A stretch of DNA of 21,858 nucleotides from Candidatus Thorarchaeota archaeon (GCA_020355105.1 CP070658.1:1870242-1892099), one strand, 5' to 3'; positions 14,132-21,858 are shown, counted from the first letter of the stretch. Program-made: numbers and translations. The notes: generated from the sequence alone by a model not told the origin.

Positions 14132-14548
14132 ATGATTACCCCAGAGATTGGCACAATGCATGATGTTCGTGAGAAGGCCCGTAGAGCACTCACTGATTAC
14201 CTGACAATGTTCCTCCCGGGTTCTTGGACGGAACCTCTTGCCAGACTCAAGCTTCTTGTCCAGTCGGATCCTGACATTGACTGGGAGGCACTGAAGGGAC
14301 ACGCACTCATACTCTTTGATGAGAAACGCCTGTCGAATGATAGAGTGGAATGTCTGGCACGAGTCGAGCGTCTTAGCGACGCATTCAGGGAGGTTCACAA
14401 GACACTTTCACCAGCAGAGTGGCACAAGGCAGTCGATGATATCGTGTACGCCGTCAACTTCAGAGTTTCAAAAGCCTCACTTCACACGACCCGACTTCAA
14501 ATCATGGATGAAACTAAGGAGAAAGTGCCAAAGAAACCGCAAAAGTAG
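14132..14548 (+). CDS. Helical protein of unknown function
   Basis: This 138-residue protein appears almost wholly alpha-helical and soluble, with blocks 'VREKARRALTDYLTMFL', 'WTEPLARLKLLVQ', 'RVECLARVERLSDAFREVHKTLSPAEWHKAVDDIVYAVNF' and a Lys-rich tail (ETKEKVPKKPQK). No catalytic motif or known family is recognised. ATG 14132 is supported by the TATA-like box upstream. The lack of a competing frame and the ordinary composition suggest a real, lineage-specific gene between the site-2 protease and the tRNA thiolase. Confidence 0.6.
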   Translation: MITPEIGTMHDVREKARRALTDYLTMFLPGSWTEPLARLKLLVQSDPDIDWEALKGHALILFDEKRLSNDRVECLARVERLSDAFREVHKTLSPAEWHKAVDDIVYAVNFRVSKASLHTTRLQIMDETKEKVPKKPQK

Positions 14549-14568
14549 AGTTGGCCCTACCAAATGCT

Positions 14569-14601
14569 CCTCTCGCGATAGTATCACATGGTAGTGAGAG
14601 G
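14569..14601. repeat. Hairpin downstream of the helical-protein gene
   Basis: CCTCTC (14569-14574) pairs with GAGAGG (14596-14601), extended inward by a G-U and a C-G pair to 8 bp, with a 17-base loop. No T run follows, so a terminator role is weak; it lies between two genes each with a separate promoter candidate. Confidence 0.3.
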
Positions 14602-14673
14602 TATCTTCCTCTCTGGCGAAATGGTAGCTTTTAACTGCATATCATATCAGGAGCCGGACGGAGTATCTGTTAC

Positions 14674-15603
14674 ATGTCCATCCAGTGTTCGAAGTGTGGC
14701 AAACCTGCTGTCTACTTGAGAAGGTATACTGCAGAACAACTATGCAGGACATGCTTCATCGACACCACAATCCAGAGAGTGAGGCGCACAATCAATCGTG
14801 AGAAGATGCTTCGTGATGATGATCGCATTATGGTTGCCATATCTGGTGGAAAGGACAGTGCCGTACTTCTCGATGTTCTCTATCGCATCGAGGAGGACTT
14901 TCCGAAAGCCGAGCTGATACCTCTCACAATCGATGAGGGGATTCAGGGTTATCGTGATGAAGCGCTGAAGGCTGCGAGAAGGCTGGCCTCAGACCTGCAA
15001 ATGAAACTGGAAGTCAGGACGTTTAGCGACCTCTTTGGCCATCCACTTGATGACATAGTCAAGATGCGTGATGAGAAATCGCTCGGTGCCTGCTCCTATT
15101 GCGGTGTCCTGAGAAGACGTTCGCTAAACACTGCAGCAAGAGAGCTTGATGGGGATGTTGTTGTGACTGGTCACAACTTGGATGATGAGGCGCAGACTGC
15201 AATGATGAACATGATGCGTGGTGACAGTCAGAGAATTGCACGAACGAACCGGTCGCGTGCACAACCGATAGAAGGCCTGATACCCCGTGTGAAACCCGTC
15301 AAAGAACTCTCAGAACGAGATATAGTGGCCTACACACATCAGCAATCTCTGCCATATCACGATATTCCCTGTCCGTACGCTGTCGAGGCCTTTCGAAACG
15401 ATTTACGTCTGTTCTTGAATGATATGGAGCATAAGCGTCCAGGCACCCTCCTTGCGATAATGCGTTCGGCTGAAGCGATAGTTCAGGCATTTGAACAGAG
15501 CGAGTCCTCGCATGAACTACTGAGTTGTGAGAGATGTGGAGATCCCGCCTCTCGTAGAATCTGTAAAGTCTGCTCCATGCTCGCTGACTTAGGAGCTGAT
15601 TGA
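14674..15603 (+). CDS. tRNA 2-thiolation protein, TtuA/Ncs6 (CTU1) type
   Basis: This 309-residue protein has an N-terminal zinc finger ('CSKCGKPAVYLRRYTAEQLCRTC'), the PP-loop 'SGGKDS' (residues 57-62) that adenylates the target, and a central 'CSYCGVLRR' followed by 'VVTGHNLDDEAQTAMMNMMRGD'. It ends with a second C-terminal zinc finger ('CERCGDPASRRICKVC'). This is the full domain order of the TtuA/Ncs6 family, which thiolates U34 or U54 of tRNA using a sulfur-carrier protein and an Fe-S cluster. Which position is modified here cannot be told. A TATA-like GCTTTTAAC lies at 14627-14635. It leads a tight three-gene unit. Confidence 0.93.
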   Translation: MSIQCSKCGKPAVYLRRYTAEQLCRTCFIDTTIQRVRRTINREKMLRDDDRIMVAISGGKDSAVLLDVLYRIEEDFPKAELIPLTIDEGIQGYRDEALKAARRLASDLQMKLEVRTFSDLFGHPLDDIVKMRDEKSLGACSYCGVLRRRSLNTAARELDGDVVVTGHNLDDEAQTAMMNMMRGDSQRIARTNRSRAQPIEGLIPRVKPVKELSERDIVAYTHQQSLPYHDIPCPYAVEAFRNDLRLFLNDMEHKRPGTLLAIMRSAEAIVQAFEQSESSHELLSCERCGDPASRRICKVCSMLADLGAD

Positions 15604-15604
15604 G

Positions 15605-16306
15605 ATGGCAAAACGACCTGAGACCCTGCATGAGTCAAGAGAGGTCGTTTATGACCAGAGTCACTGGGCACGACTGGGTGATTTGCGACAGAGAGCAAAG
15701 GACGTAATGAGCCTCCTTGAGCCATCAGGGATAACCACGTTCGCTTATGGCTCTCTAGCACGCGGAGATGTGACCAAGACCTCAGATATCGACCTCATAG
15801 TTCTCCAACCTATCTCCAGCTATAGGCTAGAGGTGATCCTGGGAAAGGGAGTTCACCGGGAGGTCGTACAAGCAACACCCTCAACAGTTCTCAAGGGGCA
15901 TATGCATCTAGACAACGAGGTGGTTGTGACGTTTCCTCTCTTCAAGCTCATGCCACGAGAGGAGGAGTTCTATCGATGGAGTGGTACTGTCACTCTAGAA
16001 CAGATTCGGACTGAAATTAGAGTTCCAGGTGTGGACAAGAGGCTGATACTGATTGAACCGACTGAAGATGGCCATATCGAGCACGGAGTCATTGGGTATG
16101 AACATATTGTTGCCAAGAAACTGGGCGTGAGCACTGGAATCGTGCAGGAACGGGTCCGAGTATTGACTCGCCGTGATAGTGTTGGCCGGACAGGTGTATA
16201 CCTGACAAGGGTCCTTTCAGAGGACGAGAGCTTTGAGGTCGTAGCGAAGAACCTAAAGGACAGTGACCCAGCGATACGCCGTACAATTGGTCGACGTGAG
16301 AACTAG
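15605..16306 (+). CDS. Predicted archaeal nucleotidyltransferase
   Basis: This 233-residue protein has the polymerase-beta-type nucleotidyltransferase signature 'FAYGSLARGDVTKTSDIDLIVL' (about residues 47-68: GS motif, then D-x-D). The C-terminal half ('IEHGVIGYEHIVAKKLGVSTGIVQERVRVLTRRDSVGRTGVYLTRVL') looks like a helix-turn-helix or nucleic-acid-binding region. It resembles a conserved archaeal group of unknown role (COG1665-like, by memory). The gene starts one base after the thiolase stop with AGGAG about 10 bases upstream, and overlaps or abuts the next gene, so the three are co-transcribed. A link to tRNA or RNA modification is inference from the neighbours. Confidence 0.8.
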   Translation: MAKRPETLHESREVVYDQSHWARLGDLRQRAKDVMSLLEPSGITTFAYGSLARGDVTKTSDIDLIVLQPISSYRLEVILGKGVHREVVQATPSTVLKGHMHLDNEVVVTFPLFKLMPREEEFYRWSGTVTLEQIRTEIRVPGVDKRLILIEPTEDGHIEHGVIGYEHIVAKKLGVSTGIVQERVRVLTRRDSVGRTGVYLTRVLSEDESFEVVAKNLKDSDPAIRRTIGRREN

Positions 16307-16316
16307 AGGTGCGAAA

Positions 16317-17435
16317 TTGGCTCGAGCAGTCCAAGAGGTCGAAGGAAACTCACTCCTGGTCGGTGAAATGCCACTTGGTTGCAGTTTCTGCGCCACGGGG
16401 TCAAAGATGGTCCTATTTGTGACAGGTCTTTGTGATAGCAGTTGTTTCTACTGTCCACTCTCACAGGAGAAGTCCAACGAGGACGTGATATACGCCGATG
16501 AGATGATTGTGGGCAATGATGAGGACATTCTCACCGAATCAGAGTCAATAGGCGCCGAGGGTGCAGGTTTCAGCGGAGGAGATCCGCTTTGTACGCTTGA
16601 GAGGACTCTGGACTACATGGCTCTTCTCAAGAACACTCATGGAGAGCAGTTCCATATTCACCTATACACCTCTCAGACAGATGTAGAAAAGGAAGTCCTC
16701 AAGCAGCTTTGCGATGCCGGGCTGGATGAGATTAGGTTTCATCCCATGAGTGACGACTGGTCAGGCATTGAGGCTGCCATCAAACTTGGCATGACAGTGG
16801 GAGTAGAGGTTCCTGCCATCCCCGGAGAACGTGACACTCTCGAGGAAGTAGCCAAGAGAGCTGAAAAGATGGGCGTGTCGTTTCTCAACATCAACGAGCT
16901 GGAGAGCAGCGAAACGAATTTCGACACTCTTCTGTCAAAGGGACTCAAACTCAGGAGCACAGACTCATCTGCCATAATGGGCAGCGCAGAACTGGCAAGA
17001 GAGATTGTAGAATGGGCCTCTGAGAATCTGGACACTCTGTCAGTCCATTACTGTTCTGCGAAGTTCAAGGACTCTGTCCAGATGAGAAATAGGCTGAAAC
17101 GACGTCTTGAGAGGACAATACGCGAGTTTGAGGTACCAGCTGACGATGAGCCCCTAATCATCTTGGGCCTGATTCGAGCACCTCATGGGTCCGAGTTGAG
17201 TCTTCGTGAGCTAGAAACCATCAGGCACACTCTTGAAGCAGACTTTGATGTTCCCCTGGATCTCATGAATGTGGACATACCAAGGAACCGCGTTGAGATT
17301 GCAGGTTGGATACTGACTGAGATTGCAGGGGAGCTGAAAGGAAGCCTGAACAAAGACCGCATTACCCACGAACTGGGGATTGTCGTTGAGTATCCGTCTT
17401 GGGATCGGCTTCAGACACAGTTTGACCCACTGTGA
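16317..17435 (+). CDS. Radical SAM protein, COG2108 type (PFL-activase related)
   Basis: Starting at TTG 16317 (AGAGGTG lies 5 bases upstream) the protein is 372 residues. An N-terminal Cys pair (Cys22, Cys25 in 'GCSFCATG') precedes the radical SAM cluster 'CDSSCFYC' (Cys39, Cys43, Cys46), and 'FSGGDPL' is the SAM-binding GGE-like motif. 'IRFHP' and 'VEVPAIPG' strands complete the barrel, and a C-terminal domain of about 100 residues follows. The substrate of this archaeal family is unknown. Alternative starts at GTG 16263 or GTG 16296 would overlap the nucleotidyltransferase. The stop (17433-17435) abuts the Pelota stop codon on the other strand with no base between. Confidence 0.85.
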   Translation: MARAVQEVEGNSLLVGEMPLGCSFCATGSKMVLFVTGLCDSSCFYCPLSQEKSNEDVIYADEMIVGNDEDILTESESIGAEGAGFSGGDPLCTLERTLDYMALLKNTHGEQFHIHLYTSQTDVEKEVLKQLCDAGLDEIRFHPMSDDWSGIEAAIKLGMTVGVEVPAIPGERDTLEEVAKRAEKMGVSFLNINELESSETNFDTLLSKGLKLRSTDSSAIMGSAELAREIVEWASENLDTLSVHYCSAKFKDSVQMRNRLKRRLERTIREFEVPADDEPLIILGLIRAPHGSELSLRELETIRHTLEADFDVPLDLMNVDIPRNRVEIAGWILTEIAGELKGSLNKDRITHELGIVVEYPSWDRLQTQFDPL

Positions 17436-18524
17436 CTACTGCTCCACCCTAAACCTCAGAACCGCAGCGATGCCACCGATACTCTGTAGTTGGTCGCCCG
17501 CGGGATGGTCGGTGGATACTATGTGAAACGCACCACGTGTCTTCTCTGCGTTCCTTATCAGGCCGTCAATCTTACGCCGCTGCTGTTCGTCACCTTCACG
17601 TAGCTTCTTGTCTGTTATCAACAGATGCTCGACAGCACCATATTGCACGGCCTTTGCGACTTGGTCATCGCCATACGTCGCTAGACCATCATCCTTGGCG
17701 ATATGTTCAATGACGCTCTCTATGAGCTGCGTTTCCTTCTCTAGCTTCAGACTCTCTACTGCCTTGGATATGACTCCCCTGAAGAGGATCTCTTTTGCGC
17801 CGGGAACGCCAATTGAGTTTGTGCTTTCCACAATTACTGAGGGGAGATCTTTCAAACCTGCGTTACGAAGATACTCATTGAAGTGGTCTTTCACGAATCC
17901 CGGACCTGCAATAACGACTAGCCCAATTTCGTTCTGTTCCAACTGTGAACGCACTGCGAGGACCACCTGAGAGAAGAAGTCACGCATCGTTGCGTCGTAG
18001 GACTTTTGATCACCTCGTTTCCGGGATATGCTCGTTCGCACACGCACTGCCTCTTGGATTCCAAAGTCCGCAACCAGGAAGAGTTCTGCGAGGCCATCTT
18101 CGATAGTGACGAGCAGCGTGACAGGTCGCTGTTCAGCCTTCTCGGCTTCCTTTAGACGCTCAAGCATATATCTCGGCCAATGGTCCTTAATGATCGTCAG
18201 TGTGTACCCCGGTTCCACATTGAACGTGTGATGCGATCCCAAGCTGACCATGTCACTAGGCCCTTCCAGGATAACTCCCTTGACCCTCACGCGATTTGAG
18301 AATGCATGGAAAGCAACATCCTCTACTTTGAGCTTGAGAGTCATCGGCTTGCGAACGCTATCCTGTTTTCTTGCGTCCTCATCCCCCACCTTGACTCTTC
18401 TGGTAGTTCTCGAGACTACAGTGTCACCCGGTCCAACTACATTGTATAGGTGCCAGAGGTCATCGAGAGTTTCAATCTTGATGACGATTCTTCCACCCTT
18501 CATATCTCGTTTGAGTACCTTCAA
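17436..18524 (-). CDS. pelA: Pelota (Dom34) mRNA surveillance and ribosome rescue factor
   Basis: This 362-residue protein has the three Pelota domains. The N-terminal Sm-like domain (1-130) includes 'GPGDTVVSRTTRRV' and 'VRVKGVILEGP'. The central RNase H-like domain (130-255) includes 'LLVTIEDGLAELFLV'. The eRF1-3-like domain (255-362) includes 'ATYGDDQVAKAVQYGAVEHLLITDK' and ends 'GGIAAVLRF'. It binds stalled ribosomes with aABCE1/aEF1-alpha partners. The start is TTG 18524; GATGGTG lies about 6 bases upstream and this start keeps the family N-terminus ('MKVLKRDMKGG'). It lies 27 bases after the LonB-like ATPase gene, so it is the last gene of a dnaG-ATPase-pelota unit. Confidence 0.95.
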   Translation of the reverse strand: MKVLKRDMKGGRIVIKIETLDDLWHLYNVVGPGDTVVSRTTRRVKVGDEDARKQDSVRKPMTLKLKVEDVAFHAFSNRVRVKGVILEGPSDMVSLGSHHTFNVEPGYTLTIIKDHWPRYMLERLKEAEKAEQRPVTLLVTIEDGLAELFLVADFGIQEAVRVRTSISRKRGDQKSYDATMRDFFSQVVLAVRSQLEQNEIGLVVIAGPGFVKDHFNEYLRNAGLKDLPSVIVESTNSIGVPGAKEILFRGVISKAVESLKLEKETQLIESVIEHIAKDDGLATYGDDQVAKAVQYGAVEHLLITDKKLREGDEQQRRKIDGLIRNAEKTRGAFHIVSTDHPAGDQLQSIGGIAAVLRFRVEQ

Positions 18525-18551
18525 GGTGACACCATCAGGAAAGCATTGGTC

Positions 18552-20045
18552 TCAGAAGAAATAGTCTCCGTAGTTCTTGGAAGATAGTTGTTCTCTCGTT
18601 GCACAAGGAACGTGACTACCGTCCATTTCAATCCCTCTGCTCAGTGTTTCCGCCCGTTCTACATGTTCAGGAAGAACTAGCTCGGCCCTCTCCTGTACTG
18701 CCAAATCGCCCGCAATCCTGACTAGCCCTCCCAGCTCGCGGAGCCTCAGAGTGAATGCATTACGCTCTCCATCGAATCTCTGGGCCATCCTCTGTGCAGT
18801 CTGTAAGACCTTCTGAGCGGCCTCAGCAGCAAGATGCGGTATCTTACCGTCCTCCACTACTGTCCGGGTCATGAATCGCACGAGGGCATTGGCATTATCA
18901 GTTGTCTTCTCCATCCACGAGTTGAGCATCACCTCATATCCATACCCGCGTATTCGTGACCTCAGCGGAGGAAGTATCTTGAGCACATCTTCAAGATTGC
19001 AGGCCGCAAACAGGATGAAGTCACACGGCACATCATCCACACGTACAGCCGCACCTGAGCTGCTTGGGTTGTGACCCACAATTGGATAGAAGCCATCTTG
19101 CATTGCAGTGAGAAGGTGTTTCTGGTGGGTCCCCAGGGCCGATATCTCATCGATGTAGAGAAATCCCTCATGCGCCTCATGGATAGCTCCCGGAACGACC
19201 TTTGAGTAGGGTGCTGTTCCCAATGGCTCCGCATTTCCATAAGGGTCATGCTTCACGTCACCGAGAAGCTCTACCGGGCTTGCCCCGCTTACTCTAATGA
19301 ATCTGGAAGAATTCTGCGAGACCAGAACAAGCTCTGGGTTCTCCTGATTGCGTGAAACTATGGGTTTCATTCCGTCACTACGACGGCATACCACCTTTAT
19401 CGTATCCTCACCGATTCTGTCGTAGATAATAGTGTGGGGAGTACCATCGATCTCTTCGCGTCTGGTGATACTCCTAAGCGCCGGCTCTTTCATCACATCA
19501 AGAGTTCGGAAGAGCCCTGAGAAGGATGCATATTCCTCCGCTCCCTCTGCAGTCCAGTCGCATCTTTTCGGCGAATCACATTCCATGCAGACGTACTGAC
19601 TTGGCAGAGAGTAGCTTCCACACTTTGAACAGCGATATCCCATTCGCACACCGATATCAAAAGGAAGGTCGTCCGGCCTGACATATACCGTATCGGGTAT
19701 GCCCTCTGGTTCTTCCTTCCTATGTTGACCCCTTTGCCTGACGATAACCTTTGGTCGATTGGGTTGCGATGGATTATGGCTTATGAGAATCTGTTCCTGG
19801 GGCTCTGGAAGAAGAGTATAGGCCTCCTTTGCAATGAGAGACTTTCCAGTTCCAGGAGGTCCACATAGCAATACATGTCTTCGTTGCTCTACCGCAGAAC
19901 GGACTACTGCGACAGCATGTTTCTGACCAACAACCATCTCAAATGGCTCATCTGAGATTGGTACTTCTGCTGTCGATTCTATATCATCTATAATCGCATC
20001 TGAGTTATCGAGCTTCAAGTCTCTCGTAAGCCCGTTTCGGCCCAA
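18552..20045 (-). CDS. LonB-like AAA+ ATPase lacking the protease domain
   Basis: This 497-residue protein has Walker A 'GPPGTGKS' (62-69), Walker B 'GFLYIDEI' (294-301), sensor 1 'FAACN' (346-350) and the arginine region 'LRSRIRGYGYEV' (361-372), followed by the helical lid ('TLRLRELGGLVRIAGDLAV'). These blocks match archaeal LonB very closely. However, the chain ends about 60 residues after the lid with no Ser-Lys Lon protease domain, and the insert between Walker A and B carries a zinc ribbon (Cys139, 142, 153, 156) in place of membrane helices. It is probably a soluble remodelling or regulatory ATPase. The start is uncertain (TTG 20045 or TTG 20018); no ATG lies upstream of Walker A except in the lid of the first strand. 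Confidence 0.85.
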   Translation of the reverse strand: MGRNGLTRDLKLDNSDAIIDDIESTAEVPISDEPFEMVVGQKHAVAVVRSAVEQRRHVLLCGPPGTGKSLIAKEAYTLLPEPQEQILISHNPSQPNRPKVIVRQRGQHRKEEPEGIPDTVYVRPDDLPFDIGVRMGYRCSKCGSYSLPSQYVCMECDSPKRCDWTAEGAEEYASFSGLFRTLDVMKEPALRSITRREEIDGTPHTIIYDRIGEDTIKVVCRRSDGMKPIVSRNQENPELVLVSQNSSRFIRVSGASPVELLGDVKHDPYGNAEPLGTAPYSKVVPGAIHEAHEGFLYIDEISALGTHQKHLLTAMQDGFYPIVGHNPSSSGAAVRVDDVPCDFILFAACNLEDVLKILPPLRSRIRGYGYEVMLNSWMEKTTDNANALVRFMTRTVVEDGKIPHLAAEAAQKVLQTAQRMAQRFDGERNAFTLRLRELGGLVRIAGDLAVQERAELVLPEHVERAETLSRGIEMDGSHVPCATREQLSSKNYGDYFF

Positions 20046-20086
20046 ATATGAAACTGTGAGTATTACTGGACTCCAGCTTCACGTGT

Positions 20087-21337
20087 CTACTGACCTAGTT
20101 CATCAAACGTGAGAATCCCTAGGCCTGGGGGTCTCTTCTCGATGTCTGCGACGGCCGCTCCGATGAGGAGTTTCGCTTTCTTGGCACTGGCCATGTCTAC
20201 CAGACGCTGTGTTACCACTCCATCGAGGACAATCGCATCGGCTTCATCAAGACCCTCGAGAGTTTTTGCCAACTCAGCAACGCCACACTCCACGATGACC
20301 TTCTTTTTCGAGTCGAATATGGTGGCCTTGAAGGCCTCCTTGATCTCTCCTATCTTCTCGATGTAGACATCGTCCACGCTTTCCCGCATCATTCGTGGGG
20401 TCCTTCTCGGCTTCCTGTCTACCGGAGCTTCAGTTCTTCGTGGCTTAGGTTCCCGCTTGGCCTTAACTGGTCGTTTCTTGGCTTCTCGCGGCTTTCTACC
20501 GCTCACTAGAGCCAGTGCTTGATCGGCTGGTATTTGTGTCTGGAGGGCCTTCATGACCTCTCGTCTACTAAGTTCCTCCACTTCCTTGCCTTCAGGAGCT
20601 CTCGCAATATAGTCAACCCTAGCCACTTGCATGAGTTCTCTCAGAATCAGGTCTCCACCTCTGTCCCCGTCGAGGAATGCTATGACCTTCTTCTTCGATT
20701 TCCTAGTCAGATCAGTTATCGTCTTTGGAACACGAGTCCCTTCTACGGCGATAGTATTGTTGATGCCACATTTCATCAGGTTGAGCACGTCGGCTCTACC
20801 CTCGACGATTATTATCTCGTCACTGCTAGTGAGCTCGGGACCTGCAGGCAGTTTGTCTGCGCCATACTTGGTTATGGGTCCTTTTCTCGCCTTTGTGACA
20901 GCAGTCGTAATCTCTCCTGCTCCGGGCGCTATCTCCTCCTCCCATCCCTTTAGGATACTAATCGCTCTGCTCACAACCTTTCGACGCTTTGCTCCTCGAA
21001 TATCCTCTACCTTCTCAAGAGTGAACTTCGCTGTGCAAGGTCCAACTCTGTCGACAGTTTCGATAGATGCAGCAAGAATTGCTGTTGCAGTCTTGTTCAG
21101 GGAAACGGGAATGACAATCTCACCCCTGCTAGTTCCGCCCTTTGACGTAATTGCAATCTGGAGTCTTCCAATGCGCCCTGTGCGCTGGAGTTCTCTAATG
21201 TCTAGGTCCTCGCCCAAGAGCCCCTCTGTCTGTCCGAACAATGCTCCCACGACGTCTGGCTTGTCAACTACTCCGTCAACTTCAATCTTGGCTCTTATCA
21301 CGTATTTTGCAGTACTTGAATCAAAGTCTGTTCCCAA
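20087..21337 (-). CDS. dnaG: Archaeal DnaG (TOPRIM primase / exosome subunit)
   Basis: This 416-residue protein has an N-terminal region (1-165) ending in 'AGPELTSSDE', then a TOPRIM domain: 'EIIIVEGRADVLNL' with Glu179, and 'AFLDGDRGGDLILREL' with Asp223 and Asp225. A Lys/Arg/Pro-rich linker spans about 279-320 before a C-terminal domain ('VYIEKIGEIKEAFKATIFDSKKKVIVECGVAELAKTLEG...'). Archaeal DnaG makes short primers in some species and is a poly(A)-binding cap subunit of the RNA exosome. The start is TTG 21337; GGAG lies 6 bases before it. It heads the dnaG-ATPase-pelota unit, and shares an RNA-surveillance theme with Pelota. Confidence 0.95.
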   Translation of the reverse strand: MGTDFDSSTAKYVIRAKIEVDGVVDKPDVVGALFGQTEGLLGEDLDIRELQRTGRIGRLQIAITSKGGTSRGEIVIPVSLNKTATAILAASIETVDRVGPCTAKFTLEKVEDIRGAKRRKVVSRAISILKGWEEEIAPGAGEITTAVTKARKGPITKYGADKLPAGPELTSSDEIIIVEGRADVLNLMKCGINNTIAVEGTRVPKTITDLTRKSKKKVIAFLDGDRGGDLILRELMQVARVDYIARAPEGKEVEELSRREVMKALQTQIPADQALALVSGRKPREAKKRPVKAKREPKPRRTEAPVDRKPRRTPRMMRESVDDVYIEKIGEIKEAFKATIFDSKKKVIVECGVAELAKTLEGLDEADAIVLDGVVTQRLVDMASAKKAKLLIGAAVADIEKRPPGLGILTFDELGQ

Positions 21338-21363
21338 TGATGGTGTCTCCTATGACGTAGTGC

Positions 21364-21420
21364 CACGTGCCCTCTCATGTCATTCTGACACAGCTCTTCG
21401 TTATTTGACTCGTCACGTGC
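21364..21420 (-). promoter_or_regulatory. dnaG promoter region with repeated CACGTG sites
   Basis: On the minus strand a TATA-like GTCAAATAA (21401-21409) lies about 65 bases before the TTG start. It is flanked by two copies of CACGTGC (21364-21370 and 21414-21420), each with a palindromic core, and TGTCA/TGACA arms (21378-21390) form a 5-bp dyad between the TATA and the gene. They may be binding sites for a dimeric regulator. Confidence 0.35.
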
Positions 21421-21858
21421 TTGGAGCTATCTCCCATCTCTTCATTTTCGACCAGTGATATACCAGCTGAGTCTGACTATGAGTCTGTCCTATGCATTCG
21501 TAATGATAATCCTGTGATTCTGATGATCTGATGAATGATAAGTGTCCGAAGACATTAGCGACGGCTTCTCGGTGACTTGTTGGGACTGGAGTCAGCGAAC
21601 CCGTGGCTCTTATGATTTGATGATTTGATAATTGTAAAGTGCGCCTGAATCCTGTTCAGTGCTGCCTTACATGCTCTGTCTGCGTGTGTGGCGTATTTGA
21701 ACATGTCGTTAGCACCGTCTACGCACTGATAGGACCCTTCTGCTGAAGCCAAGTGATTATCCATGGGCGCCAATTGATAAGGCTAATAACGATTGATTCA
21801 GATATTGTACCGTTCAGGAGAAAACGCCCGTCCACGAGGGCGCACTGAGGTTCTGCCT
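21421..21858. other. Non-coding end region, nothing convincing
   Basis: No reading frame here looks like protein: the one open frame of note (21555-21773, minus) has no ribosome binding site or conserved pattern. The sequence contains TGAT-rich direct repeats near 21505-21540 and 21610-21635, and a 5-bp hairpin CGCCC/GGGCG at 21825-21842. No tRNA cloverleaf could be built by eye. An unrecognised small RNA or long regulatory region is possible. Confidence 0.5.

Noticed and set aside
20631..21458. 275-residue plus-strand open frame
   Set aside because: It is antisense to DnaG, which has a complete TOPRIM domain; no family pattern.
21555..21773. 72-residue minus-strand open frame
   Set aside because: No ribosome binding site, promoter or family pattern; its length is expected by chance in non-coding DNA.
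21821..21858. Resemblance to rRNA (CGCCCGTC string)
   Set aside because: Only eight bases match the 16S 3' region; the flanks do not fit, so it is chance.
1..21858. CRISPR array
   Set aside because: No regularly spaced direct repeats of 23-40 bases were seen; the TTCAATCT similarity at the tnpB right end occurs only as pairing arms.

Overview
The window is archaeal. It encodes archaeal/eukaryotic-type information-processing proteins: ribosomal proteins S6e, S24e and S27ae, aIF2-gamma, RNA polymerase subunits Rpo7 and Spt4/RpoE'', Pelota, archaeal DnaG and an Ncs6/TtuA-type tRNA thiolase. Many genes have a TATA-like box about 25-30 bases upstream of the start, and several housekeeping genes appear to start with TTG. 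Base composition is moderate. An Asgard archaeon (Thorarchaeota-like) would fit, but that is inference from general style and was not tested.

Layout. Positions 1-850 (minus) hold the N-terminal part of a STAND/AAA-type NTPase that runs off the window. Positions 976-1441 (minus) are a RelE-type toxin-antitoxin pair. Positions 1706-6902 are an accessory stretch of small membrane proteins, a membrane-anchored beta-propeller-like protein, an isoprenylcysteine-methyltransferase-like membrane enzyme, an Mth938-domain protein and a soluble SAM methyltransferase. Positions 6933-8328 (minus) are S27ae, S24e, Spt4 and Rpo7. Positions 10517-12685 (minus) are a PIN-domain protein, aIF2-gamma and S6e. These two blocks form one well-known archaeal cluster. 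Here it is split by a TnpB-only (IS1341-type) element in the opposite orientation at about 8.46-10.49 kb. Positions 12890-14548 (plus) are a site-2 protease and an unknown helical protein. Positions 14674-17435 (plus) are a tight operon of tRNA thiolase, nucleotidyltransferase and COG2108-like radical SAM protein. Positions 17436-21337 (minus) are DnaG, a LonB-like AAA+ ATPase without a protease domain, and Pelota. The last 520 bases have no convincing gene.

Most notable points: (1) the TnpB has Gly where the canonical RuvC-II Glu should be, a candidate relocated Glu before its zinc finger, a one-residue-shorter second zinc-knuckle, and a 10-bp hairpin near its 3' end whose right arm can also pair with a site about 230 bases away, a strong omega/reRNA candidate; (2) the S6e leader can fold into a 9-bp stem that buries the apparent Shine-Dalgarno just before a TTG start; (3) a 9-bp perfect inverted repeat brackets an A/T-rich core between Rpo7 and tnpB; (4) the LonB-like ATPase has lost its protease domain and carries a zinc ribbon.
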